Positions 14,001-21,663 of a DNA stretch of 64,000 nt are shown here, piece by piece. Every line of letters starts with the position of its first letter. Positions within the stretch are counted from its first letter, which is position 1. A program made the position numbers and the translations under genes. Source of the stretch: FEB-25 sp963726315 (lineage in GTDB: Bacteria; Chloroflexota; Anaerolineae; Anaerolineales; UBA4823); assembly GCA_963726315.1 (NCBI GenBank), contig CAVSBZ010000002.1, positions 1-64,000 on the forward strand, given 5' to 3'. The notes beneath the pieces are model-generated. The model had not been told where the DNA came from. It did no database searches and saw nothing but the letters and a program-made list of their open reading frames with translations.

Positions 14001-14431
14001 AGATGGGCTTCGCGGGTGAGCTGGGCATGGCGCTCGGAGGTCTGGCACTGTCTCTTCAAATGAATGAAGATTTGGGAAAAGCATGGGCTTCGTTGATGGA
14101 ATCCCTGCGCATCACTGTTGAGACCAACAGCCGCTTCACTTTGTTTTTATTACCGGCCGCTCTGATTACTTTACTTGCAGATGCCTGTTGGTGGGAGCAG
14201 GCTGTTGAAGTATATTCTGCATTGATGACCGACCCGATCCCGGCAAACTCGCGCTGGTTTGCAGATATGGTTAGCAACCGAATGGACCTGGCGAGGGAGC
14301 ATCTGTCAGAGCATGCCTATAAGGCTGCTGAGGCACGCGGGCGGGTTGGCGATGTGTTCGAGGTTCTGGGCAGGCTGGCGCAGGAAATTGAAACGTGGGG
14401 AGTACTGAAGCCAACCTCCTCATTAAATTGA
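11042..14431 (+). CDS. SARP/BTAD-family transcriptional regulator with P-loop ATPase and helical repeats
   Basis: Product of 1129 residues. Residues 1-95 form an OmpR-like winged helix (LSLKLFGSYRLALDE, then ARALLAYLAVE and LIGLFWPEQDEAHARGSLSQ). A bacterial transcriptional activator domain runs to about 275. A STAND/NB-ARC-type NTPase follows, with Walker A GQGGCGKT at about 313-320 and a Walker B-like LLIMDSF. The C-terminal 500 residues are TPR-like helical repeats. The whole architecture is that of AfsR/MalT-like signal-integrating activators. An upstream in-frame GTG at 11003 has no ribosome site, whereas the GTG at 11042 follows GAGGA and begins at the usual N-terminus of the family. 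The inducing ligand and target genes are unknown. Confidence 0.9.
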   Translation: MTRLSLKLFGSYRLALDERPIDALESDKARALLAYLAVECDHPHTREKLIGLFWPEQDEAHARGSLSQALYHLRGILGDRPLTGELPAKASTQPREPYLLVSPQDIRLNPVSDIEMDVAAFLALIRSCKTHSHPLNNLCDDCLKSYQEAVRLYSGDFLDGFYLPRNLAFEEWATILREQLRLEVMAALEQLVVAFERQAELDQGLVYARRMVQLDELGEAGNLHLIRLLALSGRRGEALAHYASFHHALAVQLGAEPGVDAITLYHRLRNEEAGTDAGNLPASLAPLIGRRRELDDLWGMLRDPKHRLICVLGQGGCGKTRLTLEASHRQRYYFRDGVYFVQLSALGAGSSLLAAIAEGIGFTFREFGNPKRQLLDYLRHKKVLLIMDSFETVMESARLVAEILSDSETSKVLVTSRERLNISEEYLYPLDGMRVPPVDVETGQILDYSSVELFLEAARRVKPGYTPDSLENIANICRLVEGIPLSLLLASTWVTEFSTQDIAEQISCSLDFLTVEWADLPERQRSLRATFDYSWKSLSPREQELLMNLAVFRNPFSSRDAYQVIGAGVKQLHALVGKSLLGSTADGHYQMHDLVRQYSAEKQTQAPAGMERPARQQHSDYFMEQAAGWSRVFKSHQQMALLEEADKVIDDVRAAWEWAAQQADAERLWRASEGLLMYYSLRYRFHDGEHACRVALNGVKNITVGGELFNLEGCLLAWQANFYRLLGKVELALQSADESLEKLTQAQAAGQNAQWGQALLWRERGNLSISLPEQLACHQRSAELFQALSEPWWQASSLTWGGELANRLGDRYLAIAMHLQTMELSRSVGEPHLLARSLMNYAYDQLIQWDWQTGARLMEEAASWYRSIGDLGSLATAELHYAVSLTWCGRYHEACEGLELALDKLHRLGDRFYIAYGMLALGGTQMQAGLYEQATKYLQKGLAAARQDGFRREETFATAVVGCILMAQGDPAQALPHLQRSVAGFRQMGFAGELGMALGGLALSLQMNEDLGKAWASLMESLRITVETNSRFTLFLLPAALITLLADACWWEQAVEVYSALMTDPIPANSRWFADMVSNRMDLAREHLSEHAYKAAEARGRVGDVFEVLGRLAQEIETWGVLKPTSSLN

Positions 14432-14546
14432 CAGAAACCTATACTTCGGTTAAAATCCTTGTCGACGTTGAGGAATCGCTCTTTGGATGGATGGTGAACC
14501 TACACGATTATCGATGACTGAACACAGGATTGTATTCAACACCTGG

Positions 14547-14583
14547 CTCGGCTGAGAGCATCAACGTCAGCCGGGTTTTTTTT
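14547..14583 (+). terminator. Rho-independent terminator before rpsU
   Basis: CTCGGCTGA (14547-14555) and TCAGCCGGG (14567-14575) pair across an 11-nt loop and are followed by eight T residues. It ends the regulator transcript or acts as a leader attenuator for rpsU-infA, which begins only 48 nt downstream; that closeness makes attenuation worth considering. Confidence 0.85.
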
Positions 14584-14630
14584 GTCCGCCAGGCGATCAG
14601 GATTTTTGAACGAGCAAGGAGGTGAGGAAG

Positions 14631-14828
14631 TTGACCACGGTAAATCTACGCCCGAACGAGTCGCAAGACGCACTGCTCAAACGCTTTCGCAAGAAAGTAG
14701 CCAAAAGCGGTATCTTGAGCACGGTCCGCCGCAAGCGCTGGTTCGTTTCGAAAAGTGAGTTACGCCGCATTCAAAAGAAAAAGGCCATTCGCCGCATCAG
14801 GCGAAAGGAACGACCAGATATGGAGTGA
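14631..14828 (+). CDS. rpsU: 30S ribosomal protein S21
   Basis: Small, very basic protein (RRKRWFVSKSELRRIQKKKA), 65 residues from the chosen start. It binds near the 3' end of 16S rRNA and helps mRNA engagement. An in-frame GTG exists at 14622, but it overlaps a perfect AAGGAGGTGA Shine-Dalgarno (14616-14625). The TTG at 14631, 8 nt beyond GGAGG, gives TTVNLRPNESQDALLKRF, matching the normal S21 N-terminus. infA follows after 64 bp. Confidence 0.93.
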   Translation: MTTVNLRPNESQDALLKRFRKKVAKSGILSTVRRKRWFVSKSELRRIQKKKAIRRIRRKERPDME

Positions 14829-14892
14829 GCTCGTTTGGGAGAAGGGTTCAGCCGGTTAACTCAACCGAGAGCCTTTCAGCCAGGAGGCATGC

Positions 14893-15144
14893 ATGACGAA
14901 AGAGGAAGATAAGATTGTCGTTGAAGGCACGGTGATTGAAGCCCTGCCTGGGACGCAATTTAAAGTACGCCTGGAGACGGGGCATGAAGTCCTGGCATAT
15001 CTCTCCGGGAAGATGCGCAAGTACTATATCCGCATCCTGCTCGGAGATAGCGTGCGGGTGGAAATGTCACCTTATGATCTAACTCGTGGACGGATTGTTT
15101 ACCGCCACAAGAAGAACCGCGAAGGCGAGCCCGAAGTCGAATAA
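14893..15144 (+). CDS. infA: Translation initiation factor IF-1
   Basis: 83 residues, single OB-fold S1-like domain: VVEGTVIEALPGTQFKVRLETG, GKMRKYYIRILLGDSVRVEMSPYD and GRIVYRHK are the family signatures. IF-1 binds the ribosomal A site during initiation. The ATG follows CAGGAGG. In many bacteria infA sits inside the spc/alpha ribosomal cluster; here it is paired with rpsU, so this may be a relocated gene or an additional copy. Confidence 0.95.
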   Translation: MTKEEDKIVVEGTVIEALPGTQFKVRLETGHEVLAYLSGKMRKYYIRILLGDSVRVEMSPYDLTRGRIVYRHKKNREGEPEVE

Positions 15145-15173
15145 CCTGCATGCTGAGCTATCATAGATAAAAT

Positions 15174-15210
15174 AAGAGCGGGCGCAAATTATATCACGCC
15201 CGCTCTTTTC
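15174..15210. terminator. Bidirectional terminator between infA and the DHOD-like gene
   Basis: AAGAGCGGGCG (15174-15184) and CGCCCGCTCTT (15197-15207) are perfect 11-bp arms, with TTTTC after the right arm and an A-rich flank on the left. It can serve both converging units. Confidence 0.85.
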
Positions 15211-15238
15211 TATTAATTAATCAACAACAGGAATGTGC

Positions 15239-16243
15239 TTAGCTCATATCAGCGTTGAATGAGTTGAGCACCTTCATATAATTAGCACGTTCAAAGGCTG
15301 CTGGCTCTGCCACTGCTCCCTGGCTCATACTGCCGCGCATCTGTTGCACTGACACATACTCGTGTTCGGTCATCCATGCTTCCATCCCCTCCAGGATCTG
15401 CGCAATCGCCTTAGTACCGTGCTTGAGCAGGGCTGAGGTGGTCATGGCGACATTGGCTCCCGCCATGATGGCTTTGATGGCATCTTCGGGAGTATGCACG
15501 CCGGTGGTCAGAGCAAGGTCGGCTTTCACCTTACCATACAAGATGGCAATCCAACGCAGGGGGAGGCGCAGCTCGTCAGAATTACTCAGCACCAGGTTGG
15601 GCACCACTTCCAGGTTTTCCAGGTCCAGGTCTGGCTGGTAGAAGCGGTTGAACAGCACCAATCCGTTAGCGCCAGCGTCCACCAGGCGACTGGCGAAGTT
15701 AGGCAGGGCGGTGAAGAAGGGCGCCAGTTTGATCGCCATAGGGATCTTGATTGAGGAGCGGATATCACTTACCAGCTTGATGTAATTATCCTCCAGCTGG
15801 CTGCTGGTGAGCGTGAGGTCTACCGGTAAGTAATACAGGTTCAGCTCCAGTCCATCAGCGCCGGCATCCTGGATCTTGCGGGCATATTCGATCCACCCGC
15901 CGGTGGAAACGCCATTCAGGCTGCCCAACACAGGAATATTGACTGCCTTTTTCGTCTTCTCCAGAGTCTCGATATACTTGTCAGGCGCCAGGCTGTACTT
16001 GCCGATATCCGGGTAATAGGTGAGCGCTTCCGCAAAAGATTCGGTGCCGCGGTTGAGAAAATAGTCCAGCTCCAGGCTTTCGTGGATGATCTGTTCTTCG
16101 AACAGCGAGTACATCACCACAGCTGAGATGCCAGCCTCCTGCATGCGGATTACATTGGCAACCTTTTCTGATAACGGTGATGGTGAAGCCACCAACGGGT
16201 TTTTTAGTTTGAGTCCGAGGTAAGTAGTGGTTAGGTCTACCAT
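15239..16243 (-). CDS. Dihydroorotate dehydrogenase-like FMN flavoprotein
   Basis: 334 residues, TIM-barrel of the DHOD family: MVDLTTTYLGLKLKNPLVAS at the N-terminus, GADGLELNLYYLP, the strand PMAIKLAPF and the FMN-phosphate region TTGVHTPEDAIKAIMAGANV. It belongs to the DHOD-like subgroup that stands next to pyruvate:ferredoxin oxidoreductase rather than pyrimidine genes, and should not be called PyrD without evidence. The ATG follows AAAGGAG. It starts 24 bp after nifJ on the same strand, so the two are almost certainly co-transcribed; an electron-transfer role with ferredoxin is an inference. Confidence 0.88.
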   Translation of the reverse strand: MVDLTTTYLGLKLKNPLVASPSPLSEKVANVIRMQEAGISAVVMYSLFEEQIIHESLELDYFLNRGTESFAEALTYYPDIGKYSLAPDKYIETLEKTKKAVNIPVLGSLNGVSTGGWIEYARKIQDAGADGLELNLYYLPVDLTLTSSQLEDNYIKLVSDIRSSIKIPMAIKLAPFFTALPNFASRLVDAGANGLVLFNRFYQPDLDLENLEVVPNLVLSNSDELRLPLRWIAILYGKVKADLALTTGVHTPEDAIKAIMAGANVAMTTSALLKHGTKAIAQILEGMEAWMTEHEYVSVQQMRGSMSQGAVAEPAAFERANYMKVLNSFNADMS

Positions 16244-16267
16244 GATTATTCTCCTTTATCTCCCTGA

Positions 16268-19200
16268 TTATTCATTACCGTCATTATTCCCGTAATGCAT
16301 GGCAGCCATCTGCTTGTAGAGCTCCCAGCGGGATTTAACATCCTGCGCAGCCTGTTTCAACAGTAACTCGGCCCGCTCTTCATCGCTCTGAGTAAGCATT
16401 TTATAGCGGGTTTCGTTGTAGGCATACTGTTCCAATGGGATGGAGGGGTCTTTAGAGTCGATGGTCAGCGGGTTCTTGCCTTCTTCAACCAACCTGGGAT
16501 TATAGCGGTACAGTGGCCAGTAGCCCGATTGGACGGCCAGCTTCTGTTGCTCCAACCCCTTGCGCATGTCAATGCCATGGTTGATGCAGTGACTGTAGGC
16601 GATGATCATGGACGGACCCTCGTGAGCGTCGGCTTCGAGGAAAGCGTTCAGGGTCTGTTGGTCACTGGCACCCATGGCTACTTTGGCAACATAGACATAC
16701 CCGTAGGACATGGCGATCAGTCCCAGGTCTTTCTTCGGCATTCCCTTGCCGTTGGCGGCGAATTTTGCCACTGCCGCCCGCGGGGTAGACTTGGAGGATT
16801 GCCCTCCGGTATTTGAATACACTTCGGTATCGAGCACCAGCAGGTTCACATTGCGACCCATAGCCAGCACGTGGTCGAGACCGCCATAGCCAATATCATA
16901 AGCCCAGCCATCACCACCCACGATCCACACGCTCTTGCGTACCAGCAAGTCTGCCAGGCTGAGCATGTCGCGCGCCTTGGGGTCCTTAACCCCTTGCAGG
17001 CGTGTTTTGAGCAGGTCGACACGTTCACGCTGCTCCTTGATACCAGCTTCCGTGGTCTGGTCTGCACTGAGCAAGCCCGTCACGAGCGGTTCTCCGACCA
17101 GGTTGGCGAGCTGCGGCAGGAGTTCTTGAGCATACTCGTTTTGCTTATCCAACGTCAGGCGCATGCCAAACCCAAACTCAGCATTATCTTCAAATAACGA
17201 GTTCGACCAGGAAGGACCGCGGCCGTCTCGATTGACCGTCCATGGAGTAGTGGGGAGGTTGCCGCCGTAGATCGAGGAGCAGCCGGTTGCATTGGCTACC
17301 ATTAAGCGGTCGCCAAACAGCTGAGTGAGCAGTTTGACGTATGGCGTCTCACCACAACCCGTGCAAGCCAGGGAGAACTCAAATAGGGGCTCCAACAGCT
17401 GGGTGTTCTTCAGTGTGCGCACGTTGACCAGCGAACGATCGACGATAGGCAGGGTCTGGAAGAATTCCCAGTTGGCCGATTCCTTCTCGCGGATGGGCAG
17501 CTGTTCCACCAGGTTGAGGGCTTTACGACCCACCTGGGTCTTATCCTTTGCAGGGCAGGTTTCTATGCAGAGAGCACAGCCGGTGCAGTCTTCCGGAGAT
17601 ACCTGGACGGTATATTTGGTATTGGGGAACTCCTTGAACTTGGCATCCATCGACCTGAAGCTGGCTGGGGCTTTATCCAGATACTGGGGCTCATAGATTT
17701 TTGCCCTGATTACTGCATGCGGGCACACAAACACGCATTTCCCGCATTGAATGCATAAGTCCGGCACCCATTCGGGCATTTCCAGCGAGATATTGCGTTT
17801 TTCCCATTGGGTTGTGCCGAGGGGATAGGTGCCATCCACGGGGAAGGCACTCACCGGCAGATCGTCACCCTCTAGACCGATGATCTTTCCCAGAACATTC
17901 TTGACGAATTCCGGGGCTTTCTCAGGTACCTGCGGGCGGCGAGTGATGGTACTGGTGACCGTGCCCGGTACCTTCACTTCATGCAGGTTCGCCAGGGTCT
18001 GGTCCACTGCCTCGAAGTTCTTGTTGATCACCGCTTCGCCGCGTTTCCAATACGTCTTCTTGATGCTCTTTTTAATCTCGGTAATGGCTTCATCACGCGG
18101 CAGCACACCGCTGATGGCGAAGAAACAGGTCTGCATGATGGTGTTGATGCGCACCCCCATGCCGGTATCCTTGGCAACTTCGTGGGCATTGATCACAAAA
18201 AAGCGCAATTTTTTCTTGATAATGACTTCCTGCGCCTCACGGGGCAGATAATCCCATACTTCATCGGGTCCATACAGGCTGTTCAACAGGAAGACCCCTC
18301 CCTGCATGGCAAACCGGAGCACGTCGAAGCGCTCGAGGAAGTTGAACTGGTGGCAGGCAACAAACTGAGCGTGGGTGATCAGGTAGGGAGCATGGATGGG
18401 TTTGGGTCCAAAACGCAGGTGCGAGATGGTGATACCGCCCGATTTCTTTGAATCATACACAAAGTATCCCTGGGCGTAATTTTCGGTTTCCTCACCAATG
18501 ATCTTGATTGAGTTTTTATTGGCACCCACTGTGCCATCTGCACCCAGACCCCAAAAAACTGCACGTTTAATTTCATCTGATTCAATATTAAAACCGGGAT
18601 CATATTCCAGACTGGTATGCGAAACATCGTCGTTGATGCCCACCGTGAAGTGGTTTTTCGGCTGAGGCTTAAGCATCTCGTCAAAGACGCTCTTGACCAT
18701 CGCGGGGGTGAATTCCTTGGACGATAATCCATAACGACCACCGATGACTTTAATCTGTCGTTCGCCTTCATAGATGGCATTGACTACGTCCAAATAAAGA
18801 GGATCGCCAGCCGCACCGGGTTCCTTGGTCCTGTCAAGCACGGCCACTGTCTTGACTGTCTTGGGCAGAGCCTTCAGCAGGTGCTCATTGGAGAATGGGC
18901 GGTATAAGCGAACCTTGATGACGGCGACTTTCTCACCGTGTTCATTCAAATAAAGGGCAGTCTCGCCGGCAGTTTCTGCGCCTGAGCCCATTATGATAAT
19001 CACCCGTTCGGCATCGGGAGCGCCAACGTAATCGAACAGTTTGTACTTCCGCCCCACCGTTGAGGCGAATTTATCCATGGCTTTTTGGACGATCCCCGGG
19101 CAGGCCTCATAGAAGGGGTTGACCGTCTCGCGACCCTGGAAATATACGTCCGGGTTTTGGGCGGTTCCGCGGATCACGGGATGGTCAGGCGAGAGGGCAC

Positions 19201-19816
19201 GCGCTCTATGTGCCTGAACCAGCTCGTCGGAAATCATTCCGCGGATCTCGTCGTCACTGAGCATTTCGATTTTGTTGACTTCTGCTGAGGTGCGGAAGCC
19301 ATCAAAGAAATGTATAAAGGGCACGCGAGCTTCCAGGGTAGCTGCCTGAGCTATCAAAGCAAAGTCATGCGCTTCCTGAACCGAGCAGGAGGCCAGCAGA
19401 GCGAAGCCTGTGGATCGGGTTGCCATCACGTCCGAATGGTCGCCAAAGATCGAGAGAGCGTGCACTGCCAGTGAGCGCGCCGAGACGTGAAACACAGTCG
19501 AGGTCAGCTCACCTGCGATCTTGTACATATTGGGGATCATCAGCAGCAAACCCTGTGAGGCGGTGAAAGTGGTGCTGAGTGCGCCTGCTTGTAAAGCACC
19601 GTGCACGGCACCAGCCGCGCCGCCTTCGGATTGCATTTCGATTACCAGTGGGATCGTCCCCCACAGATTGGGGTGTTTCTTCGCCGACCATTCATCAGCG
19701 AACTCTCCCATCGTTGATGAGGGGGTGATCGGATAGATTGCGATCACCTCGCTGACCTTGTGGGCAACATAAGCAGTAGCTTCGTTGCCATCGATATTAG
19801 CAGTTTGTTTTTTCAT
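16268..19816 (-). CDS. nifJ: Pyruvate:ferredoxin (flavodoxin) oxidoreductase
   Basis: Homodimer-type enzyme of 1182 residues that oxidises pyruvate plus CoA to acetyl-CoA and CO2 and reduces ferredoxin. Domains in order: TPP/pyrimidine domain with YPITPSSTMGEFADEW at about 30; CoA and linker domains; two 4Fe-4S clusters (CIQCGKCVFVCP at about 687 and CTGCALCIETCP at about 742); and the TPP-binding domain with GCGETPYVKLL at about 819, NATGCSSIYGGNLPTTPW, and GGDGWAYDIGYGGLDHVLA at about 967. The frame is open to 19882, but the ATG at 19816 (KKQTANIDGNEATAYVAHKV) has GGAGC 7 nt upstream and matches the family start. It marks an anaerobic fermentative metabolism. Confidence 0.97.
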   Translation of the reverse strand: MKKQTANIDGNEATAYVAHKVSEVIAIYPITPSSTMGEFADEWSAKKHPNLWGTIPLVIEMQSEGGAAGAVHGALQAGALSTTFTASQGLLLMIPNMYKIAGELTSTVFHVSARSLAVHALSIFGDHSDVMATRSTGFALLASCSVQEAHDFALIAQAATLEARVPFIHFFDGFRTSAEVNKIEMLSDDEIRGMISDELVQAHRARALSPDHPVIRGTAQNPDVYFQGRETVNPFYEACPGIVQKAMDKFASTVGRKYKLFDYVGAPDAERVIIIMGSGAETAGETALYLNEHGEKVAVIKVRLYRPFSNEHLLKALPKTVKTVAVLDRTKEPGAAGDPLYLDVVNAIYEGERQIKVIGGRYGLSSKEFTPAMVKSVFDEMLKPQPKNHFTVGINDDVSHTSLEYDPGFNIESDEIKRAVFWGLGADGTVGANKNSIKIIGEETENYAQGYFVYDSKKSGGITISHLRFGPKPIHAPYLITHAQFVACHQFNFLERFDVLRFAMQGGVFLLNSLYGPDEVWDYLPREAQEVIIKKKLRFFVINAHEVAKDTGMGVRINTIMQTCFFAISGVLPRDEAITEIKKSIKKTYWKRGEAVINKNFEAVDQTLANLHEVKVPGTVTSTITRRPQVPEKAPEFVKNVLGKIIGLEGDDLPVSAFPVDGTYPLGTTQWEKRNISLEMPEWVPDLCIQCGKCVFVCPHAVIRAKIYEPQYLDKAPASFRSMDAKFKEFPNTKYTVQVSPEDCTGCALCIETCPAKDKTQVGRKALNLVEQLPIREKESANWEFFQTLPIVDRSLVNVRTLKNTQLLEPLFEFSLACTGCGETPYVKLLTQLFGDRLMVANATGCSSIYGGNLPTTPWTVNRDGRGPSWSNSLFEDNAEFGFGMRLTLDKQNEYAQELLPQLANLVGEPLVTGLLSADQTTEAGIKEQRERVDLLKTRLQGVKDPKARDMLSLADLLVRKSVWIVGGDGWAYDIGYGGLDHVLAMGRNVNLLVLDTEVYSNTGGQSSKSTPRAAVAKFAANGKGMPKKDLGLIAMSYGYVYVAKVAMGASDQQTLNAFLEADAHEGPSMIIAYSHCINHGIDMRKGLEQQKLAVQSGYWPLYRYNPRLVEEGKNPLTIDSKDPSIPLEQYAYNETRYKMLTQSDEERAELLLKQAAQDVKSRWELYKQMAAMHYGNNDGNE

Positions 19817-20007
19817 TAACCATGCTCCATGATTGATATACGCACAACGCGTTTGATATAAATAGTGAGTAAAATAGACCAACTTACTAGTTTAGCCGTA
19901 CAAGGTGGAAAGAGACAGTTATATATGGCATAAAAATCACCTGTCCCCTGTCATATATCAATTTTCCTTGCGGGAGAGGGGTTCCAATAAACTGCCCAAT
20001 AATTTTG

Positions 20008-20016
20008 TGCTATACT
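20008..20016 (+). promoter_or_regulatory. Extended -10 of the membrane-protein operon (leaderless start)
   Basis: TG-C-TATACT; the -10 hexamer at 20011-20016 ends exactly 6 nt before the ATG at 20023 and no Shine-Dalgarno is present. This spacing puts the transcription start at or next to the start codon. Confidence 0.65.
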
Positions 20017-20022
20017 TTGACC

Positions 20023-20289
20023 ATGAGTGAGAACCAGCAGAACTGGATAAATTGGGCGCGTACATTGCAGCGCTGGGGGATAAAGGAAGGCGTGGCTTCA
20101 TTACTCGAGACGATCGGCTCACTGGGCATATTAGCGGCGCAGATTGTGTATCTTAGCCAACCCTTATTTTCAGGTGTTTTACCATCCAGCTCACTCCATT
20201 CTGTTGCCCAGGTGCTCGAAAACCCAAATGATCGACGGGAATTTATCAGCTTTTTAAGGGAGAAGCCCACCGGTGGATCAGGCGCTTAG
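20023..20289 (+). CDS. Small membrane protein, first gene of uncharacterised operon
   Basis: 88 residues: a basic amphipathic N-terminus (NWARTLQRWGIKEG), one hydrophobic segment (about residues 35-55, GSLGILAAQIVYLSQPLF) and a charged C-terminal tail. I do not recognise the family. An in-frame ATG at 20005 lies upstream of the -10 element, so the ATG at 20023 is preferred. Its last 17 nt overlap the next gene, which means coupled translation. Position and size suggest a small subunit of the membrane assembly encoded by the following genes. Confidence 0.7.
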   Translation: MSENQQNWINWARTLQRWGIKEGVASLLETIGSLGILAAQIVYLSQPLFSGVLPSSSLHSVAQVLENPNDRREFISFLREKPTGGSGA

Positions 20290-21040
20290 TACGATCGGTA
20301 ATTTTGTGGGTTTATTATTCATCTTGCTTTGTTTAGGCTTGATTTTATTTTTCTATTTCTCCGACCCCACACTAGAGAAGATCAATCTGCGCAGCATCCA
20401 GGCATTCAACCATTTTCGCCGCCAGGTTGATCTGGCGGTGGAAGCCGGAAAACGGCTGCATGTGTCCCTCGGACGGGGAACGATTAATGAATTACAAGGC
20501 GGAGCAGCGTTCATCAGCCTGACCATCCTTGATCGCTGTGCCCGTGCAGCTTCGAACAGCGACCTGCCTCCAATGACTACCTCTGGTGATGGTATTGTTA
20601 ACATCCTCAGTCAAGATACCCTGCAAGCTACTTACCAAAGCCTGGCAGCTGAAGAGCGTTATGACCCCACCAATGCCCGCCTGACCGGTCTTACGCCATT
20701 GGCGTATGCGGCTGGAGCCATGCCCGTTATCCAAGACGAGCATGTATCTGCCAATATCCTGGCGGGTCACTTTGGCACCGAAGTAGCTTTACTGACCGAG
20801 GCAGGAGAGCGTAGCCAAACGCTAACCGTGGCTGGAAGTGACAGCATTCCTGCTCAGGCTGTACTCTATGCCACCGTGGATGAGCCATTACTTGGTGAAG
20901 AGCTGTATGTGGCCGGTGCGTATCTTGGGGGAGGCGCAGTTTATACCGCCAGCATACGCATGCAAGACATCGTGCGTTGGGTATTGGTGGTGGCGGTCGT
21001 GATCGGCGCAATCCTGAAGCTGGTGGGAATCTTATCGTGA
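20273..21040 (+). CDS. Membrane protein with large soluble core (DUF6754-like, unverified)
   Basis: 255 residues from a GTG at 20273. TM1 is at about 8-29 (LLFILLCLGLILFFYF), TM2 at about 232-252 (WVLVVAVVIGAILKLVGIL), with a 200-residue domain between them. That domain contains GKRLHVSLGRGTIN, FISLTILDRCARAA, YDPTNARLTGLTPLAYAAG and GHFGTEVALLTEAGER. I associate this pattern with an uncharacterised family seen in Chloroflexota operons (possibly DUF6754), but I cannot verify the name. The core lacks recognisable catalytic motifs. The TGA stop overlaps the GTG of the next gene (GTGA). Confidence 0.75.
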   Translation: MDQALSTIGNFVGLLFILLCLGLILFFYFSDPTLEKINLRSIQAFNHFRRQVDLAVEAGKRLHVSLGRGTINELQGGAAFISLTILDRCARAASNSDLPPMTTSGDGIVNILSQDTLQATYQSLAAEERYDPTNARLTGLTPLAYAAGAMPVIQDEHVSANILAGHFGTEVALLTEAGERSQTLTVAGSDSIPAQAVLYATVDEPLLGEELYVAGAYLGGGAVYTASIRMQDIVRWVLVVAVVIGAILKLVGILS

Positions 21041-21660
21041 AGAAAATTCTACCCGTAACCAATGCAGTCATTGCTATAATCGCTGGAGTACTCGTATTAT
21101 TAGGGTACTTTTTTCCCGGCATATTCGGGGGGATCAAATCCATTCTGATCGGGTGGGCAATCATCCTGGCGGGTTTTGCTTTACTGTTGGGCATATTCAA
21201 CCTGGCGCTCGTCCACTGGAAGAAGGTCGGTGGAGAAGGAAAGGGTGGCGCCAATAGTATCGTTTTGCTGGTATCGCTGTTCCTAACGATGATCATTGCC
21301 AGCATCAGCGGTCCAGCGGGTTCGTGGTCTCTGTGGATCTTTAATTCGCTGCAGGTGCCGGCTGAAATCAGTTTATTGGCTGTCCTGGCTTTTGTTTTGG
21401 TATACGCAGCTGCTCGTCTGCTCACCCGGCGCCCCAAGTGGTATACCATCTTATTCCTGGTGACTGTGCTGCTGGTCTTACTGGGGTCAGCGCCGTTATT
21501 CCTGGTGGGTGAGGTCACCTTTCTGAGCACAGTGCGTGGGTGGCTGGCTCATGTACCTGCGGTCGCAGGGGCACGCGGGCTTTTACTGGGTGTTGCATTG
21601 GGAACAGTCGCCACCGGACTGCGTATTCTCATCGGCATCGACCGCCCATATGGTGACTAG
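21037..21660 (+). CDS. Polytopic membrane protein of unknown function
   Basis: 207 residues from the GTG that overlaps the upstream stop (GTGA). The sequence is almost wholly hydrophobic, with about six or seven predicted membrane segments: NAVIAIIAGVLVLLGYFFPG, LIGWAIILAGFALLLGIFNL, IVLLVSLFLTMIIASI, ISLLAVLAFVLVYAAA, YTILFLVTVLLVLLGSAPLF and ARGLLLGVALGTVATGLRIL. The C-terminus is GIDRPYGD. No transporter signature is seen. A longer frame opens at 20977, but it would overlap the previous gene by 64 nt, so the short start is chosen. Confidence 0.75.
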   Translation: MKKILPVTNAVIAIIAGVLVLLGYFFPGIFGGIKSILIGWAIILAGFALLLGIFNLALVHWKKVGGEGKGGANSIVLLVSLFLTMIIASISGPAGSWSLWIFNSLQVPAEISLLAVLAFVLVYAAARLLTRRPKWYTILFLVTVLLVLLGSAPLFLVGEVTFLSTVRGWLAHVPAVAGARGLLLGVALGTVATGLRILIGIDRPYGD

Positions 21661-21663
21661 AGA

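Noticed and set aside
20727..21530. A 267-codon minus-strand frame across two membrane-protein genes
   Set aside because: It is antisense to hydrophobic coding sequence; the Ser/Arg/Pro-rich translation is the usual shadow of membrane proteins.
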